From the NCBI RefSeq assembly GCF_018130695.1, contig NZ_JAFCJX010000001.1, positions 1-64,000 on the forward strand: a stretch of 64,000 nucleotides of DNA. Reading direction: 5' to 3'. The notes beneath the pieces are model-generated. The model made no database searches and was not told the origin of the DNA. It saw nothing but the letters and a program-made list of their open reading frames with translations. Below, in pieces: positions 1 through 11,430 of this stretch. A program made the translations under genes and the position numbers. How positions within the stretch are numbered: the first letter of the stretch is position 1; each line of letters starts with the position of its first letter. The stretch is from Bradyrhizobium jicamae (lineage in GTDB: Bacteria; Pseudomonadota; Alphaproteobacteria; Rhizobiales; Xanthobacteraceae).

Positions 1-321
1 AGCACGTATAAGCCGTAAAGCCATCGCGCAGGGAAGGCCGGATGCCTCCGCCGAACCTGTATGCTCGTGCGCGCACTTTCTTTTGTGCACATTGCGCACG
101 GGACCGCGGGTGCGGCGTGCACCCGGTCTTCCCTGCGCCCTCGCTATCGAGAGAGGGCGGAACGAGATGGACAACTCGGGCAAATCATGTCGCGAGAATG
201 CGGACGCATGTTTCAGTGTCATCCCCGCGAACGCGGGGATCCAGTACGCCGCGGCGCATCGGTTCAAGCACGACCGTCTCTGGAATACTGGATCACCCGC
301 GTGCGCGGGTGATGACACTGA
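1..321. repeat. Dispersed intergenic repeat, composite
   Basis: This stretch has no convincing gene. Its first 210 bases resemble, from memory, an intergenic element scattered through Bradyrhizobium genomes; I cannot search to confirm this. The part from 213 to 321 is an inverted repeat whose outer arms, TCAGTGTCAT and ATGACACTGA, match perfectly. Inside them sit CCCCGCGAACGCGGGG and ACCCGCGTGCGCGGGT hairpins next to CCAGTA and TACTGG. A transcript from either strand would fold into a cruciform. The rest of the gap (322-485) is the leader of the amidohydrolase gene, and I see no other feature in it. Confidence 0.5.
213..321. repeat. 109-bp inverted repeat with nested hairpins
   Basis: Ten-base perfect outer arms (213-222 and 312-321) enclose two GC-rich hairpins and the matched GGATCCAGTA / TACTGGATC pair. 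The design is that of a REP/BIME-like palindromic unit and not of a simple terminator, because no T tract follows either side. Confidence 0.7.
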
Positions 322-485
322 GGCTGGGACAGGGTCCGCGGCTTTCGCCAAAACGACGACAGTGGATGAAATCCCACGCAATGCAGCCATGCTGCCCCGT
401 CCGAGCAGACCGCAAACGCATTCCCTCGCTGATGGCAAGCTGTTAGCTTCCCCGGCCTCTCTTCAAGGAACCAGGACACTTCAAG

Positions 486-1904
486 ATGGATAACCGAAGC
501 GACGTTTGGCGGGGTGTGGACGCGATCAAGCCGCGTTTCATTGATTTGAGCGACCGAGTCTGGGGCATGCCCGAGGTCTGCTACACCGAGGCGCGCTCGT
601 CGGCGGAACATCTGGCCGAGCTGAAGCATCAGGGTTTTCGCATCACCGAGAACGTCGCTAATATCCCGACCGCTGTCATGGGCGAATGGGGCGAAGGCGG
701 ACCTGTCATCGCCTTCATGGGCGAATATGACGCCCTGCCCGGCCTCAGCCAGGAGGCCGGCGTTGCCGAGCATCGGCCGGTGGAATCCGGCGGCCATGGC
801 CATGGCTGCGGCCACAATCTGCTCGGCTCCTCCGCGCTGCTTGCGGCCACCGCGGTCAAGGACTGGCTCGCCGCCAACAAGGTGCCCGGCCGCGTCCGCT
901 ACTATGGCTGCCCGGCGGAAGAAGGCGGCGCCGCAAAAGCCTTCATGGTGCGCTGTGGCGCCTTCGACGATGCCGACATCGCCATCACCTGGCATCCGCA
1001 CAGTTTTTGGGAAGTCGGCGTGACGCCGTCGCTCGCCAATACCCGCGCCGATTTCACCTTCACCGGCCGCACCTCGCATGCCGCCGCCTCGCCGCATCTC
1101 GGCCGCAGCGCACTCGACGCCGTCGAGCTGATGAATGTCGGCGTCAACTACATGCGTGAGCACATGCCGAGCGACGCGCGCGTGCATTACGCGCTGCTCG
1201 ACACCGGCGGGATCGCGCCGAACGTCGTTCAGGCCCACGCCCGCGTGCGCTACTCGATCCGCGCCCGCGACCTGCCCGGCATGAACGAGCTGGTCGAGCG
1301 CGTGCACAAGATCGCGCAGGGCGCGGCGCTGATGACGGAGACCCAGGTCGAGATGAAGATCATCTCCGCCGTCTCCAACATCCTGCCCAACACGCCTCTG
1401 GAGCAGAGCCTGCATCGCATCATGGAGGATCTCGGCCCGCCGCATTTCGACGACGCCGACAGGGATTTTGCCGGCAAGATCCGCGCGACCCTGACCGAGA
1501 AGGACATCGCCTCGATCTACTACTCGATCGGGATGGAGCCGACCGAGCGGCCGCTCGCCGACTTCCTAGTGCCGATGGACGCCAAGCGCAATCCGCTGAT
1601 CGGCTCGACCGACGTCGGCGACGTCAGCTGGGTGGTGCCAACCGTGCAGGTCCATGCCCCCACGGTTGCGATCGGCACGCCCTTCCACACCTGGCAGGTG
1701 GTGGCGCAGGGCAAGAGCCCGCACGCCCACAAAGCGATGGTGCAGGCCGCCAAGGCGATGGCCGGGCTCGGCGTCAAGGCGCTGCTGGAACCCGAGCTGA
1801 TCGCCGCCGCCAAGGCGGATTTGAAGAGGAGAACCGCCCGCACCCCCTATGTCAGCCCGCTCCCGTCCAATGTTGCACCGCCGTTGAATATGTCGGTGGC
1901 ATGA
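486..1904 (+). CDS. M20-family amidohydrolase, AbgB-like
   Basis: This 472-residue cytoplasmic metallohydrolase belongs to the M20D/AbgB group, which removes an acyl or aminobenzoyl group from an amino acid (AbgB is the catalytic subunit of p-aminobenzoyl-glutamate hydrolase). The di-metal site is visible as HGHGCGHN at about residues 104-111 and the PAEEGG acid pair at 145-146. The dimerisation domain lies in between, and a second metal-ligand region follows near the C-terminus. ATG 486 is chosen because it precedes the conserved N-terminal helix. The gene lies 326 bases upstream of a peptide-type ABC importer on the same strand, so the imported ligand is probably an N-acylated amino acid or small peptide cut here. 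The true substrate is not readable from sequence. Confidence 0.85.
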   Translation: MDNRSDVWRGVDAIKPRFIDLSDRVWGMPEVCYTEARSSAEHLAELKHQGFRITENVANIPTAVMGEWGEGGPVIAFMGEYDALPGLSQEAGVAEHRPVESGGHGHGCGHNLLGSSALLAATAVKDWLAANKVPGRVRYYGCPAEEGGAAKAFMVRCGAFDDADIAITWHPHSFWEVGVTPSLANTRADFTFTGRTSHAAASPHLGRSALDAVELMNVGVNYMREHMPSDARVHYALLDTGGIAPNVVQAHARVRYSIRARDLPGMNELVERVHKIAQGAALMTETQVEMKIISAVSNILPNTPLEQSLHRIMEDLGPPHFDDADRDFAGKIRATLTEKDIASIYYSIGMEPTERPLADFLVPMDAKRNPLIGSTDVGDVSWVVPTVQVHAPTVAIGTPFHTWQVVAQGKSPHAHKAMVQAAKAMAGLGVKALLEPELIAAAKADLKRRTARTPYVSPLPSNVAPPLNMSVA

Positions 1905-2230
1905 GGCGTGCCTGGTTGGACGACAAGGCTCGTCCCGGACGGGGTCCGGGGCGGGCTGCGGTGGAATAAGGAAAAGCTGCATAAGAACAAAGGATAACGA
2001 ACAAATTTTTCGCAATCCGGGACGCGCGGAAGCAAGCTTTGGCGTCAATTTGCCGAAGCCGTGGGCGACCGCGCGCTGTTCTGCACAAGCAGTAGCCAAA
2101 AGACTGAGGGGGTGAGACACGCGAGACGTTGACCTGAGGGGTCATTCCGTGTGCCATCTGCCGCCAGACACAAGGCGTCCCGCGCGTGAAGCGGCGCGCC
2201 GCAATCACAGCAGAACGAATGAGGGGCGAC
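1905..2230 (+). other. Intergenic region with one GC hairpin
   Basis: This 326-base gap separates the amidohydrolase from the binding-protein gene. CCCGGAC at 1934-1940 and GTCCGGG at 1944-1950 form a perfect 7-bp stem with a GGG loop, but no T tract follows, so it is not a canonical terminator. The rest probably holds the promoter of the transporter genes. I see no small gene with a credible ribosome binding site. Confidence 0.4.
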
Positions 2231-4021
2231 ATGCTGGACAACAATCTGAAGTCGATGATTTCCGACGTGAAGGACGGCCGCATGGACCGCCGCGCCTTCG
2301 TCAAGCGCATGCTCGCCGTCGGCCTCACCGCCCCCATGGCCAACCAGATTCTCGCCCTCGGCGGCGTTGCCATGGCGCAGAGCCCCGCCCCCTACAAGCC
2401 GACCAAGCGCGGCGGCGGCGGTCCGCTGAAGCTGCTGTGGTGGCAGGGTCCGACCCTGCTCAATCCGCATTTCGCCACCGGCACCAAGGACCAGGACGGC
2501 TCGCGCATTTTCTATGAACCGCTCGCGAGCTGGGACGACGAAGGCCATCTCAACCCGATCCTCGCCGCCGAAATCCCCTCCCTCAAGAACGGCGGCCTGT
2601 CAGCCGACGCCAAATCGGTGATCTGGAAACTGAAGCCCGGCGTCAAATGGCACGACGGCAAACCGTTGACGGCCGACGATCTCGTGTTCAACTGGGAATA
2701 CTCCACCGATCCTGCGACGGCGGCGGTCTCGATCCAGAACTACACCAATCTGACGGTCGAGAAGATCGACGACCTCTCGATCCGCATCAAGTTCAAGGAC
2801 CCGACCCCGTTCTGGGCCAATGCCTTCGTCGGCGCCTATGGCTGCATCATCCCGAAGCATCTGTTCGCGGAGTACAAGGGCAGCAAGTCGCGCGAGGCGC
2901 CGAACAATCTGAAGCCGGTCGGTACCGGTCCCTACAAATTCGTCGAGTTCAAGCCGGGCGACCTGATCCGTGGCGAGATCAACCCCGACTACCACATGGC
3001 GAACCGGCCCTATTTCGACTCGATCGAACTGAAGGGCGGCGGTGACGCGGTCTCGGCGGCACGCGCCATCATACAGACCGGCGAATACGATTACGCCTGG
3101 AACATGCAGGTCGAGGACGAAGTGCTGCTGCGCCTCGAGAAGGGCGGCAAGGGCAAGACCATCTACGCGCCCGGCGGCGACATCGAGTTCATCGCCGTCA
3201 ACTTCACCGACCCCTATACCGAGGTCGACGGCGAGCGGTCCTCGATCAAGACCAAGCATCCGATCCTGTCCGATCCGAAGGTACGGCAGGCGCTGGCGAT
3301 GCTGGTCGACCGCGAATCCGTCAAGAAGGCGATCTACGGCCGCGCCGGCCGCGTCACCGCGAACTATCTCAACGGCCCCGAGGAGTTCGTCTCCAAGAAC
3401 ACCAAATGGGAGTTCAGCGTCGAGAAAGCGGGCGCGCTGCTGGATGAAGCCGGCTGGAAGGTCGGCGGCGACGGCATCCGCGAGAAGGACGGCAAGAAGC
3501 TGAAGCTCTTGTACCAGACCTCGATCAACGGCCCGCGCCAGAAGACCCAGGCGATCGTCAAGCAGGCCTGCCAGAAGGCCGGCATCGACGTCGAGCTGAA
3601 ATCGGTCGTCGCCTCCGTGTTTTTCTCCTCCGACGTCGCCAACCCCGACACCTACGCCAAGTTCTATGCCGACATCGAGATGTTCCAGATCCCGATGGCG
3701 CAGCCCGACCCGGCGCTGCACATGCGCCGCTATCATTCGCGCTTCGTCGCCACCAAGGAGAACAAGTGGCAGGGCCAGAACTTCCCGCGCTGGGTCAACA
3801 AGGAGTTTGACGCCGCGGTCGACGCCGCCGAAACCGAGATCGATCCGCTCAAGCGCGCCGACCTCTACATCAAGTGCAACGACCTGATGTGGAAGGACAC
3901 CGTGATGATTCCGGTGATGCACCGCATCAAGGTTGGCGCCACGGCACTCGCGCTGCGCCCGGTGGTCAGCGGCTGGGCCAACGACCTCGACAATATCCAG
4001 GACTGGTACCGCGAGGCGTGA
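2231..4021 (+). CDS. Peptide-type ABC transporter substrate-binding protein (SBP family 5)
   Basis: This is a 596-residue periplasmic ligand receptor of the DppA/OppA family. The start at 2231 has GAGGGG just upstream and gives a twin-arginine signal: RRAFVKR at residues 20-26, a hydrophobic stretch, and an AMAQS cleavage site near residue 50. An upstream in-frame start (2186) would only add 15 residues. Family 5 hallmarks follow: WKLKPGVKWHDGKPLTADDLVF, the VGTGPYKFVEF segment and VRQALAMLVDRE. Tat export suggests it is folded before secretion. It heads a transporter set in which all parts are present, and shares the strand with the M20 hydrolase upstream. The ligand is unknown; peptides, acylated amino acids or opine-like compounds all fit. 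Confidence 0.88.
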   Translation: MLDNNLKSMISDVKDGRMDRRAFVKRMLAVGLTAPMANQILALGGVAMAQSPAPYKPTKRGGGGPLKLLWWQGPTLLNPHFATGTKDQDGSRIFYEPLASWDDEGHLNPILAAEIPSLKNGGLSADAKSVIWKLKPGVKWHDGKPLTADDLVFNWEYSTDPATAAVSIQNYTNLTVEKIDDLSIRIKFKDPTPFWANAFVGAYGCIIPKHLFAEYKGSKSREAPNNLKPVGTGPYKFVEFKPGDLIRGEINPDYHMANRPYFDSIELKGGGDAVSAARAIIQTGEYDYAWNMQVEDEVLLRLEKGGKGKTIYAPGGDIEFIAVNFTDPYTEVDGERSSIKTKHPILSDPKVRQALAMLVDRESVKKAIYGRAGRVTANYLNGPEEFVSKNTKWEFSVEKAGALLDEAGWKVGGDGIREKDGKKLKLLYQTSINGPRQKTQAIVKQACQKAGIDVELKSVVASVFFSSDVANPDTYAKFYADIEMFQIPMAQPDPALHMRRYHSRFVATKENKWQGQNFPRWVNKEFDAAVDAAETEIDPLKRADLYIKCNDLMWKDTVMIPVMHRIKVGATALALRPVVSGWANDLDNIQDWYREA

Positions 4022-4050
4022 GCGCGAACGTTTAAGCGGATTGTTCGCTC

Positions 4051-5010
4051 ATGGGTCAGTACGTCCTGCGCCGCCTGATGATCGCGATCCCGAGCCTGCT
4101 CGGGATCTCGCTCGTGCTGTTCGTCGTCCTGGCGCTCGCGCCAGGCGATCCGTTCTCGGAGCTTGCGACCAATCCGAACGTGCCCCCCGAAGTGCAGGCT
4201 GCACTTCGCGCCAAGTTCGGCCTCGATGACCCCGTCTACCTTCGTTACCTGCATTGGCTCGCCGCGATGGCCCAGGGCGACTGGGGCTTTTCCTTCGTCA
4301 GCCGGATGAACGTCGACACGCTGATCCTGCAGCGCCTACCGGCCACGCTCTACGTGGTCGGCTCGTCGCAGATCCTGGCGCTCCTGATCGCGATCCCGGT
4401 CGGCGTCTATGCGGCGACCCGGCCCTATTCGATCTTCGACCAGATCGCCAACACCTTCGCCTTCATCGGCTTCTCGCTGCCGACCTTCTTCACGGGCATC
4501 CTGTTCATCCTGATCTTCTCGGTGAAGCTCGACTGGCTGCCCTTCGTCTACACCTCCGATCTCAAGGAAACCGGCATCCACTGGGTGATCGCGCAGGTCC
4601 GCCAGGCCATCATGCCCGTCATGGTGCTCGGCCTGTTCCAGGCGGCCTCGATGACCCGCTTCGTCCGCTCGGCGATGCTCGACGTGATCCGGCTCGATTA
4701 CGTCACGACGGCCCGCGCCAAGGGCCTCGGCCAGCGCATCGTCATCATCAAGCACGTGATGCGCAATGCGATGATCCCCGTCGTCACACTGGTGGCGCTG
4801 CAGATCCCGGCGGTGTTCGGCGGCGCCATCGTCACCGAACAGATCTTCCGCATCCCCGGCATCGGTTCGCTGCTGATTTCCTCCATCCTCGCCAACGACA
4901 CGCCCGTCATCATGTCCGTGACCTTCGTGTTCGCGTGTCTCGTGGTGCTGTTCAACCTGATCGCAGATGTCCTCTATGGCTGGCTTGACCCTCGCATCTC
5001 CTTCCGCTGA
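4051..5010 (+). CDS. ABC transporter permease, DppB type
   Basis: This 319-residue inner-membrane permease has the DppB topology. An N-terminal anchor (residues about 9-30) is followed by a periplasmic segment with GLDDPVYLRYLHWL, then five further helices. The EAA cytoplasmic loop that docks on the ATPase is recognisable as DYVTTARAKGLG, followed by a late GGAIVTEQIFRIPGIG segment. It begins 29 bases after the binding-protein stop and overlaps the next permease gene by 44 bases, so it is clearly part of one operon. With the DppC partner it forms the transmembrane channel of the importer. Confidence 0.9.
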   Translation: MGQYVLRRLMIAIPSLLGISLVLFVVLALAPGDPFSELATNPNVPPEVQAALRAKFGLDDPVYLRYLHWLAAMAQGDWGFSFVSRMNVDTLILQRLPATLYVVGSSQILALLIAIPVGVYAATRPYSIFDQIANTFAFIGFSLPTFFTGILFILIFSVKLDWLPFVYTSDLKETGIHWVIAQVRQAIMPVMVLGLFQAASMTRFVRSAMLDVIRLDYVTTARAKGLGQRIVIIKHVMRNAMIPVVTLVALQIPAVFGGAIVTEQIFRIPGIGSLLISSILANDTPVIMSVTFVFACLVVLFNLIADVLYGWLDPRISFR

Positions 5011-5892
5011 GCGGCGGGCCTACTCGCCCTGGCGCGAGACCTGGCGGCGCTACCGCCGGCACAAGCCGGCCGTGGTCAGTGCCTTCCTGCTGCTGATCCT
5101 GATCGCGGCCGTGCTGATCGGTCCGTTCATCTGGCGCGTCTCGATCAACGACATCGACGTGGTCGCCGGCATGCAGGGCCCCTCGCTCGCCCATCCCTTC
5201 GGCACCGACGATCTCGGCCAGGATATCCTGGCTCGGATGATCTATGGCGGACGCATCTCGCTCGCGGTCGGCCTCGCCGCGATGCTGGTCTCCGTGATGG
5301 TCGGCACGCTGATCGGCGCGGTCGCCGGCATGTCGCGCGGCGCGCTCGGTTACTTCCTGATGTGGATGACCGACCTGTTCCTGTCGCTGCCGCAACTGCC
5401 ATTGCTGCTGCTGCTGATCTACCTGTTCCGCGACGGGCTGAAGGCCGTGTTCGGCCCCGAGGGCGGCATCTTCATCCTGATCGTGCTCGTGATCGGCGGC
5501 CTGCGCTGGATGCCGGTCGCGCGTCTGGTGCGCGCGCAATTCCTGTCGCTGCGCGAGAAGGAATTCGTCGAAGCCGCACGTGCGCTCGGCGCAAGCCCGG
5601 TGCGTCAGGTGGTACGGCACATCCTGCCGAACGCGGTCGGTCCCGTGATCATCGCCGGCACCATCGACGTCGCGGCCGCGATCATCGCGGAGTCGACACT
5701 GTCGTTCCTCGGCCTCGGCTTCCCGCCGGATACCCCGACCTGGGGCCGCATCCTGTTCGATGCCAAGGATTTCCTCGACATCGGCCCGCACTGGGCGCTG
5801 TTCCCCGGCGCGGCCATCTTCATCGCCGTGGTCGCGATCAACTTCATCGGTGACGGCCTGCGTGACGCGCTCGATGCGCGAAAGGTGATCTG

Positions 5893-5893
<1 letters not shown>
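4967..5893 (+). CDS. ABC transporter permease, DppC type
   Basis: This 308-residue partner permease has a cytoplasmic N-terminus rich in Arg and Trp, one anchor helix, and the DppC signature HPFGTDDLGQDILARMIYGGR. It ends with the EAA loop FVEAARALGASPVRQVVRHILPN and the GLGFPPDTPTWGRIL segment. The first ATG (4967) lies inside the preceding gene; ATG 4976 is a close alternative. Overlap with the upstream gene and a one-base overlap with the downstream ATPase gene (stop TGA and start ATG share a base) point to translational coupling. Confidence 0.9.
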
Positions 5894-6869
<976 letters not shown>

Positions 6870-6873
<4 letters not shown>

Positions 6874-7838
6874 GCGAGCCGCTGCTCCGCGTCACCAATC
6901 TGAAGAAGCATTTCCCGGTGCTCGGCGGTCTCCTCTCGCGCGAGGTCGGCCAGGTCTATGCGGTCGACGGCGTGTCGTTCACGGTCAACCGCGGTGAGAC
7001 GCTCGGCCTGGTCGGCGAATCCGGCTGCGGCAAGTCCACCACCGGCCGCTGCGTGCTGCGCCTGATCGAGCCGACCTCCGGCGAGGTCGTGTTCGACGGC
7101 CAGAGCGTGATCGGGCTCGGCGGCAGCGACCTGCGCGCCATGCGGCGTAACATGCAACTCGTGTTCCAGGACCCGTTCGCCTCGCTCAATCCGCGCATGA
7201 CCATCGGCGCAATCCTCGGCGAGGCCTACGTCATCCATGGCCTCACGTCATCGGCGAGCGAGCGCGAAGACCGCGTCGCGAACCTTTTGGTCAAGGTCGG
7301 GCTGAAGGCCGATCACATGCGGCGCTATCCGCACGAATTCTCCGGCGGCCAGCGCCAGCGCATCGCGATCGCCCGGGCGCTGACGCTGGAGCCGAAGCTT
7401 CTGGTGTGCGACGAGCCGGTGTCGGCGCTCGACGTCTCGATCCAGGCCCAGGTGATCAATCTGCTGGAGGACCTGCAGAGCGAGCTCAACCTGACCTATC
7501 TGTTCGTCGCCCACGATCTGTCCGTCGTCGAGCACATTTCCGACCGCGTCGCCGTGATGTATCTCGGCCGCATCGTCGAGCTGGCGAAAGCGAGCGACCT
7601 CTACCGCAATCCGCAGCATCCCTACACCAAGGCGCTGCTGTCGGCGGTGCCGGTGCCGAACCCGAAGGCCAAGCGCGACCGTATCAGGTTGAAGGGCGAC
7701 GTGCCGAGCCCGATGAATCCGCCCGCAGGCTGCCACTTCCATACCCGCTGTCCCATTGCGGAGGAGCGCTGCAAGCAGAGCGCACCGCAATTGCGCGAGG
7801 GCAGCGACGGTCATCTCGTGGCCTGCCATCTGGCGTGA
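6870..7838 (+). CDS. ABC transporter ATP-binding protein, DppF type
   Basis: This is the second ATPase of the importer, 322 residues. ATG 6870 overlaps the preceding TGA (ATGA), which fixes the start and argues for coupled translation. Motifs include GESGCGKST (Walker A), [16 protein letters not shown] (Q-loop), [15 protein letters not shown] (signature), [18 protein letters not shown] (Walker B) and [10 protein letters not shown] (H-loop). The C-terminal cysteine segment [15 protein letters not shown] is typical of DppF/OppF. It is the last gene of the operon. The next gene is convergent with only 24 bases between the two stops. Confidence 0.92.
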
Positions 7839-7862
7839 CAGGCCACGTGATGCGATTAGCGA

Positions 7863-9353
7863 TTACTCCCAGGACCAGGCGGAGAAATCATTCTCGAACT
7901 GCGGCACTTCCTTCCAGACGCCCTTCAGCTTCTTGTTGATCACCGTCGGCCATTGCGGCTGGTACAGGAAGCCTGCCACCGCATCGGTCGCCAGCATCTT
8001 CTGCGCGTCACCGAGCAACTTGGCGCGGCCGGCTTCGTCCGGCGTCGACATGATCTGCTTGTAGAGCGTGTTGAAGGCCTCGTTGTTGTAGCCGAGATAG
8101 TAGTCCGACTCGGTGATCTTCACGAGGTCGAACGGCTCGACGTGAGAGACGATGGTGAGATCGAAATTGTGCGGGCCGGTGCCGGCGAACACCTGCGACA
8201 GCCACTGCGCCCATTCGACGTTCTCGATCTTGGCGGTGATGCCGACCTTGGCAAGCTGCGCCGCCAGGATTTCGCCGCCCGCCCGCGCATAGGGCGGCGG
8301 CGGCAGCTTGAGCGAGAGCTCGAGATTGGTGACGCCGGCTTCCTTGAGCAGCTGCTTGGCCTTCTCCGGATCATACGGGTTGATGCCGGTGGTATCGACG
8401 AATCCGAGCGAGCCCGGGGTGTAGAAGCTGCCGATCGGGGTGCCGAAACCGTCGGCGGCGCCGTCGATCATCGCCTTGCGGTCGATCGCGGCGAGGATGG
8501 CGCGGCGGACGCGGACGTCGTCGAGCGGCTTTTTCCGCTCGTTGATCGCGACGATGGTCTTGGCCTTGGAGCCGCCAACCAGCACCGTGAAGCGCGGGTC
8601 GGCCTTCAACTGGGCAACGCTGCGGGTTGCGACGCGCGGAAACGCGTCGACGTCACCGGACAGCAACGCCGCAATCTGCGCTGCCGGATCGGAGATGAAG
8701 CGGATCGTCACTTTGGAGAGCTTGATCGCGGATGCGTTGCGGTAGTCGGCCCATTTGTTGAGCGTGATCGAGGAGCCCTTGACCCAGCCGCCGAGCTGAT
8801 ACGGCCCGGTGCCGACCGGCTGCGTCACATTGGTCGGCGCGCTCTTCGGCTCGACGATCGAACCGGAGGCCTGGCCAAGCAGGAACGGCAGGTTCGGCTC
8901 GGAATATTTCAGCGCGATGACGATGGTATCCGCGTCAGGCGCGGTGACGGATTCGAAGCTCTGGTAGAGGCTCTTGTCCTTGTTGGTCGAGGTCGCCGCC
9001 GCGTTGCGGTCGTAGGAGAATTTCACCGCGGCGGAATCGAAGGCCTCGCCGTTCTGGAATTTGACGCCCTTGCGGAGCTTGAAGGTGTAGGTCTTGAGGT
9101 CAGGCGACGCCTGCCAGCTCTCGGCCAGCAGCGGCGAGACCGAGCCGTCCTCGTTGATCTTGGTCAGCGTCTCGTAAATGTTGTAGAGCGTGACTTCGGC
9201 GATCGCGGCCGCCGCCGCATTGGTCGGATCGAGGCCCGGCGGCTCCAGCGCCATGGCCATCACGACGCTGTCCTTCTTGGCCTGCGCAAAGCTCGGCAGC
9301 GGCGCGGCGATGAACGCAGCCGCCACCGCGAAAATGGTCAGTTTCTTCAACAT
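7863..9353 (-). CDS. Peptide-type ABC transporter substrate-binding protein (second system)
   Basis: This 496-residue family 5 binding protein carries a Sec signal (MLKKLTIFAVAAAFIAAPLPSFAQA). ATG 9353 is preceded by GGGAG and is preferred over the longer frame. It contains LRKGVKFQNGEAFDSAAVKFSYDR, QPVGTGPYQLGGW and VRRAILAAIDRKAMIDGAADGFGTP, all family hallmarks. Unlike the first system, its gene is the last of the operon, after both ATPases. It shares little obvious sequence with the Tat-exported binding protein at 2231, so the two importers probably take different ligands. The spacing to the upstream ATPase gene is 54 bases. Confidence 0.88.
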   Translation of the reverse strand: MLKKLTIFAVAAAFIAAPLPSFAQAKKDSVVMAMALEPPGLDPTNAAAAAIAEVTLYNIYETLTKINEDGSVSPLLAESWQASPDLKTYTFKLRKGVKFQNGEAFDSAAVKFSYDRNAAATSTNKDKSLYQSFESVTAPDADTIVIALKYSEPNLPFLLGQASGSIVEPKSAPTNVTQPVGTGPYQLGGWVKGSSITLNKWADYRNASAIKLSKVTIRFISDPAAQIAALLSGDVDAFPRVATRSVAQLKADPRFTVLVGGSKAKTIVAINERKKPLDDVRVRRAILAAIDRKAMIDGAADGFGTPIGSFYTPGSLGFVDTTGINPYDPEKAKQLLKEAGVTNLELSLKLPPPPYARAGGEILAAQLAKVGITAKIENVEWAQWLSQVFAGTGPHNFDLTIVSHVEPFDLVKITESDYYLGYNNEAFNTLYKQIMSTPDEAGRAKLLGDAQKMLATDAVAGFLYQPQWPTVINKKLKGVWKEVPQFENDFSAWSWE

Positions 9354-9407
9354 TCGTTTGCTCCCGGACGTATCGCGGGCCAGCCTAGGCCAGTCCCGCA
9401 CAAAAGG

Positions 9408-10417
<1,010 letters not shown>

Positions 10418-10421
<4 letters not shown>

Positions 10422-11428
10422 GCCGGCGCCCCCACAGCAGCAGCCATCGAGACATCGGTCCGTACACAACGCACGCCATGGCCGCCGCCGACATCGATCA
10501 CCGGCGGAGGTGCGGCACGACAGCGGTCCTCCACCAGCGGACAGCGGTCAGCAAAAGTGCAGCCTGACGGCAGGTCGGCGAGTTCAGGCACCGTGCCTGC
10601 GATGGTCTTGAGCCGCGTCCCCTTGCGCGCCCCGAGCTTCGGACGTGCGCGGAACAGGCCCTGGGTGTAGGGATGGCCCATCCGCGAAAACACCTTGTCG
10701 GTCTCGCCGTTCTCGACGACGGTGCCGCCATACATCACCATCATGCGCTGCACGTTCTCGGCGATGACGCCGAGATCATGCGAGATCAGGATCATCGACA
10801 TGCCGCGCTCCTCGACGAGGTCGGCGATGAGATCGAGGATCTGGCCCTGGATCGTGACGTCGAGCGCAGTGGTCGGCTCGTCCGCGATCAGCACGTCGGG
10901 CTGGCAGGCCAGCGCCATCGCGATGGTGACGCGCTGGCGCTGGCCGCCGGAGAATTGATGCGGATAGGCATCGACGCGCTTGGCCGCATCGGGCAGGCCG
11001 ACGCGGTCGAGCAAGGCAATCGCTTCGCGCCGCGCATCGGCTGCCGAGCAGCCGGTGTGACGCCGCAACGGCTCGGCGACCTGGCGCCCGATCGTGTGCA
11101 TCGGATTGAGCGCGGTCATCGGCTCCTGGAAGATCATGCTGATGCGATTGCCGCGGAGCTTGCAGTACTCGCCATCGGTCAGCCCAATCAGCTCACGCCC
11201 GTCGAGCTTGATGCTGCCGGTGAGCACGGCGCTGTCCGGCAGCAGGCCCATCAGCGCCAGTGCCGTGACCGACTTGCCGCAGCCGGATTCGCCAACCAGC
11301 CCCAGCGTCTCGCCGCGCTTCAGCGCAAGGCTGACGCCACGCACGGCCTGCGCAGGCCCGCGGCTGGTGTTGAGGCGGACGCCGAGATTCTGGACTTCGA
11401 TCAGGGGCGCGTTGGATGAGGTGGCCAC
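10418..11428 (-). CDS. ABC transporter ATP-binding protein, DppD type (second system)
   Basis: This 336-residue ATPase has a GTG start at 11428, placed two bases after the permease stop. The open frame continues far upstream inside the permease gene, but homology begins only at SSNAPLIEVQNLGVRL. Motifs include [61 protein letters not shown] and LISHDLGVIAE. The C-terminal segment GCTFADRCPLVEDRCR fits the DppD group. The second in-line GTG/ATG choices are worse because they would cut into the first beta strand. Confidence 0.88.
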
Positions 11429-11430
11429 GA

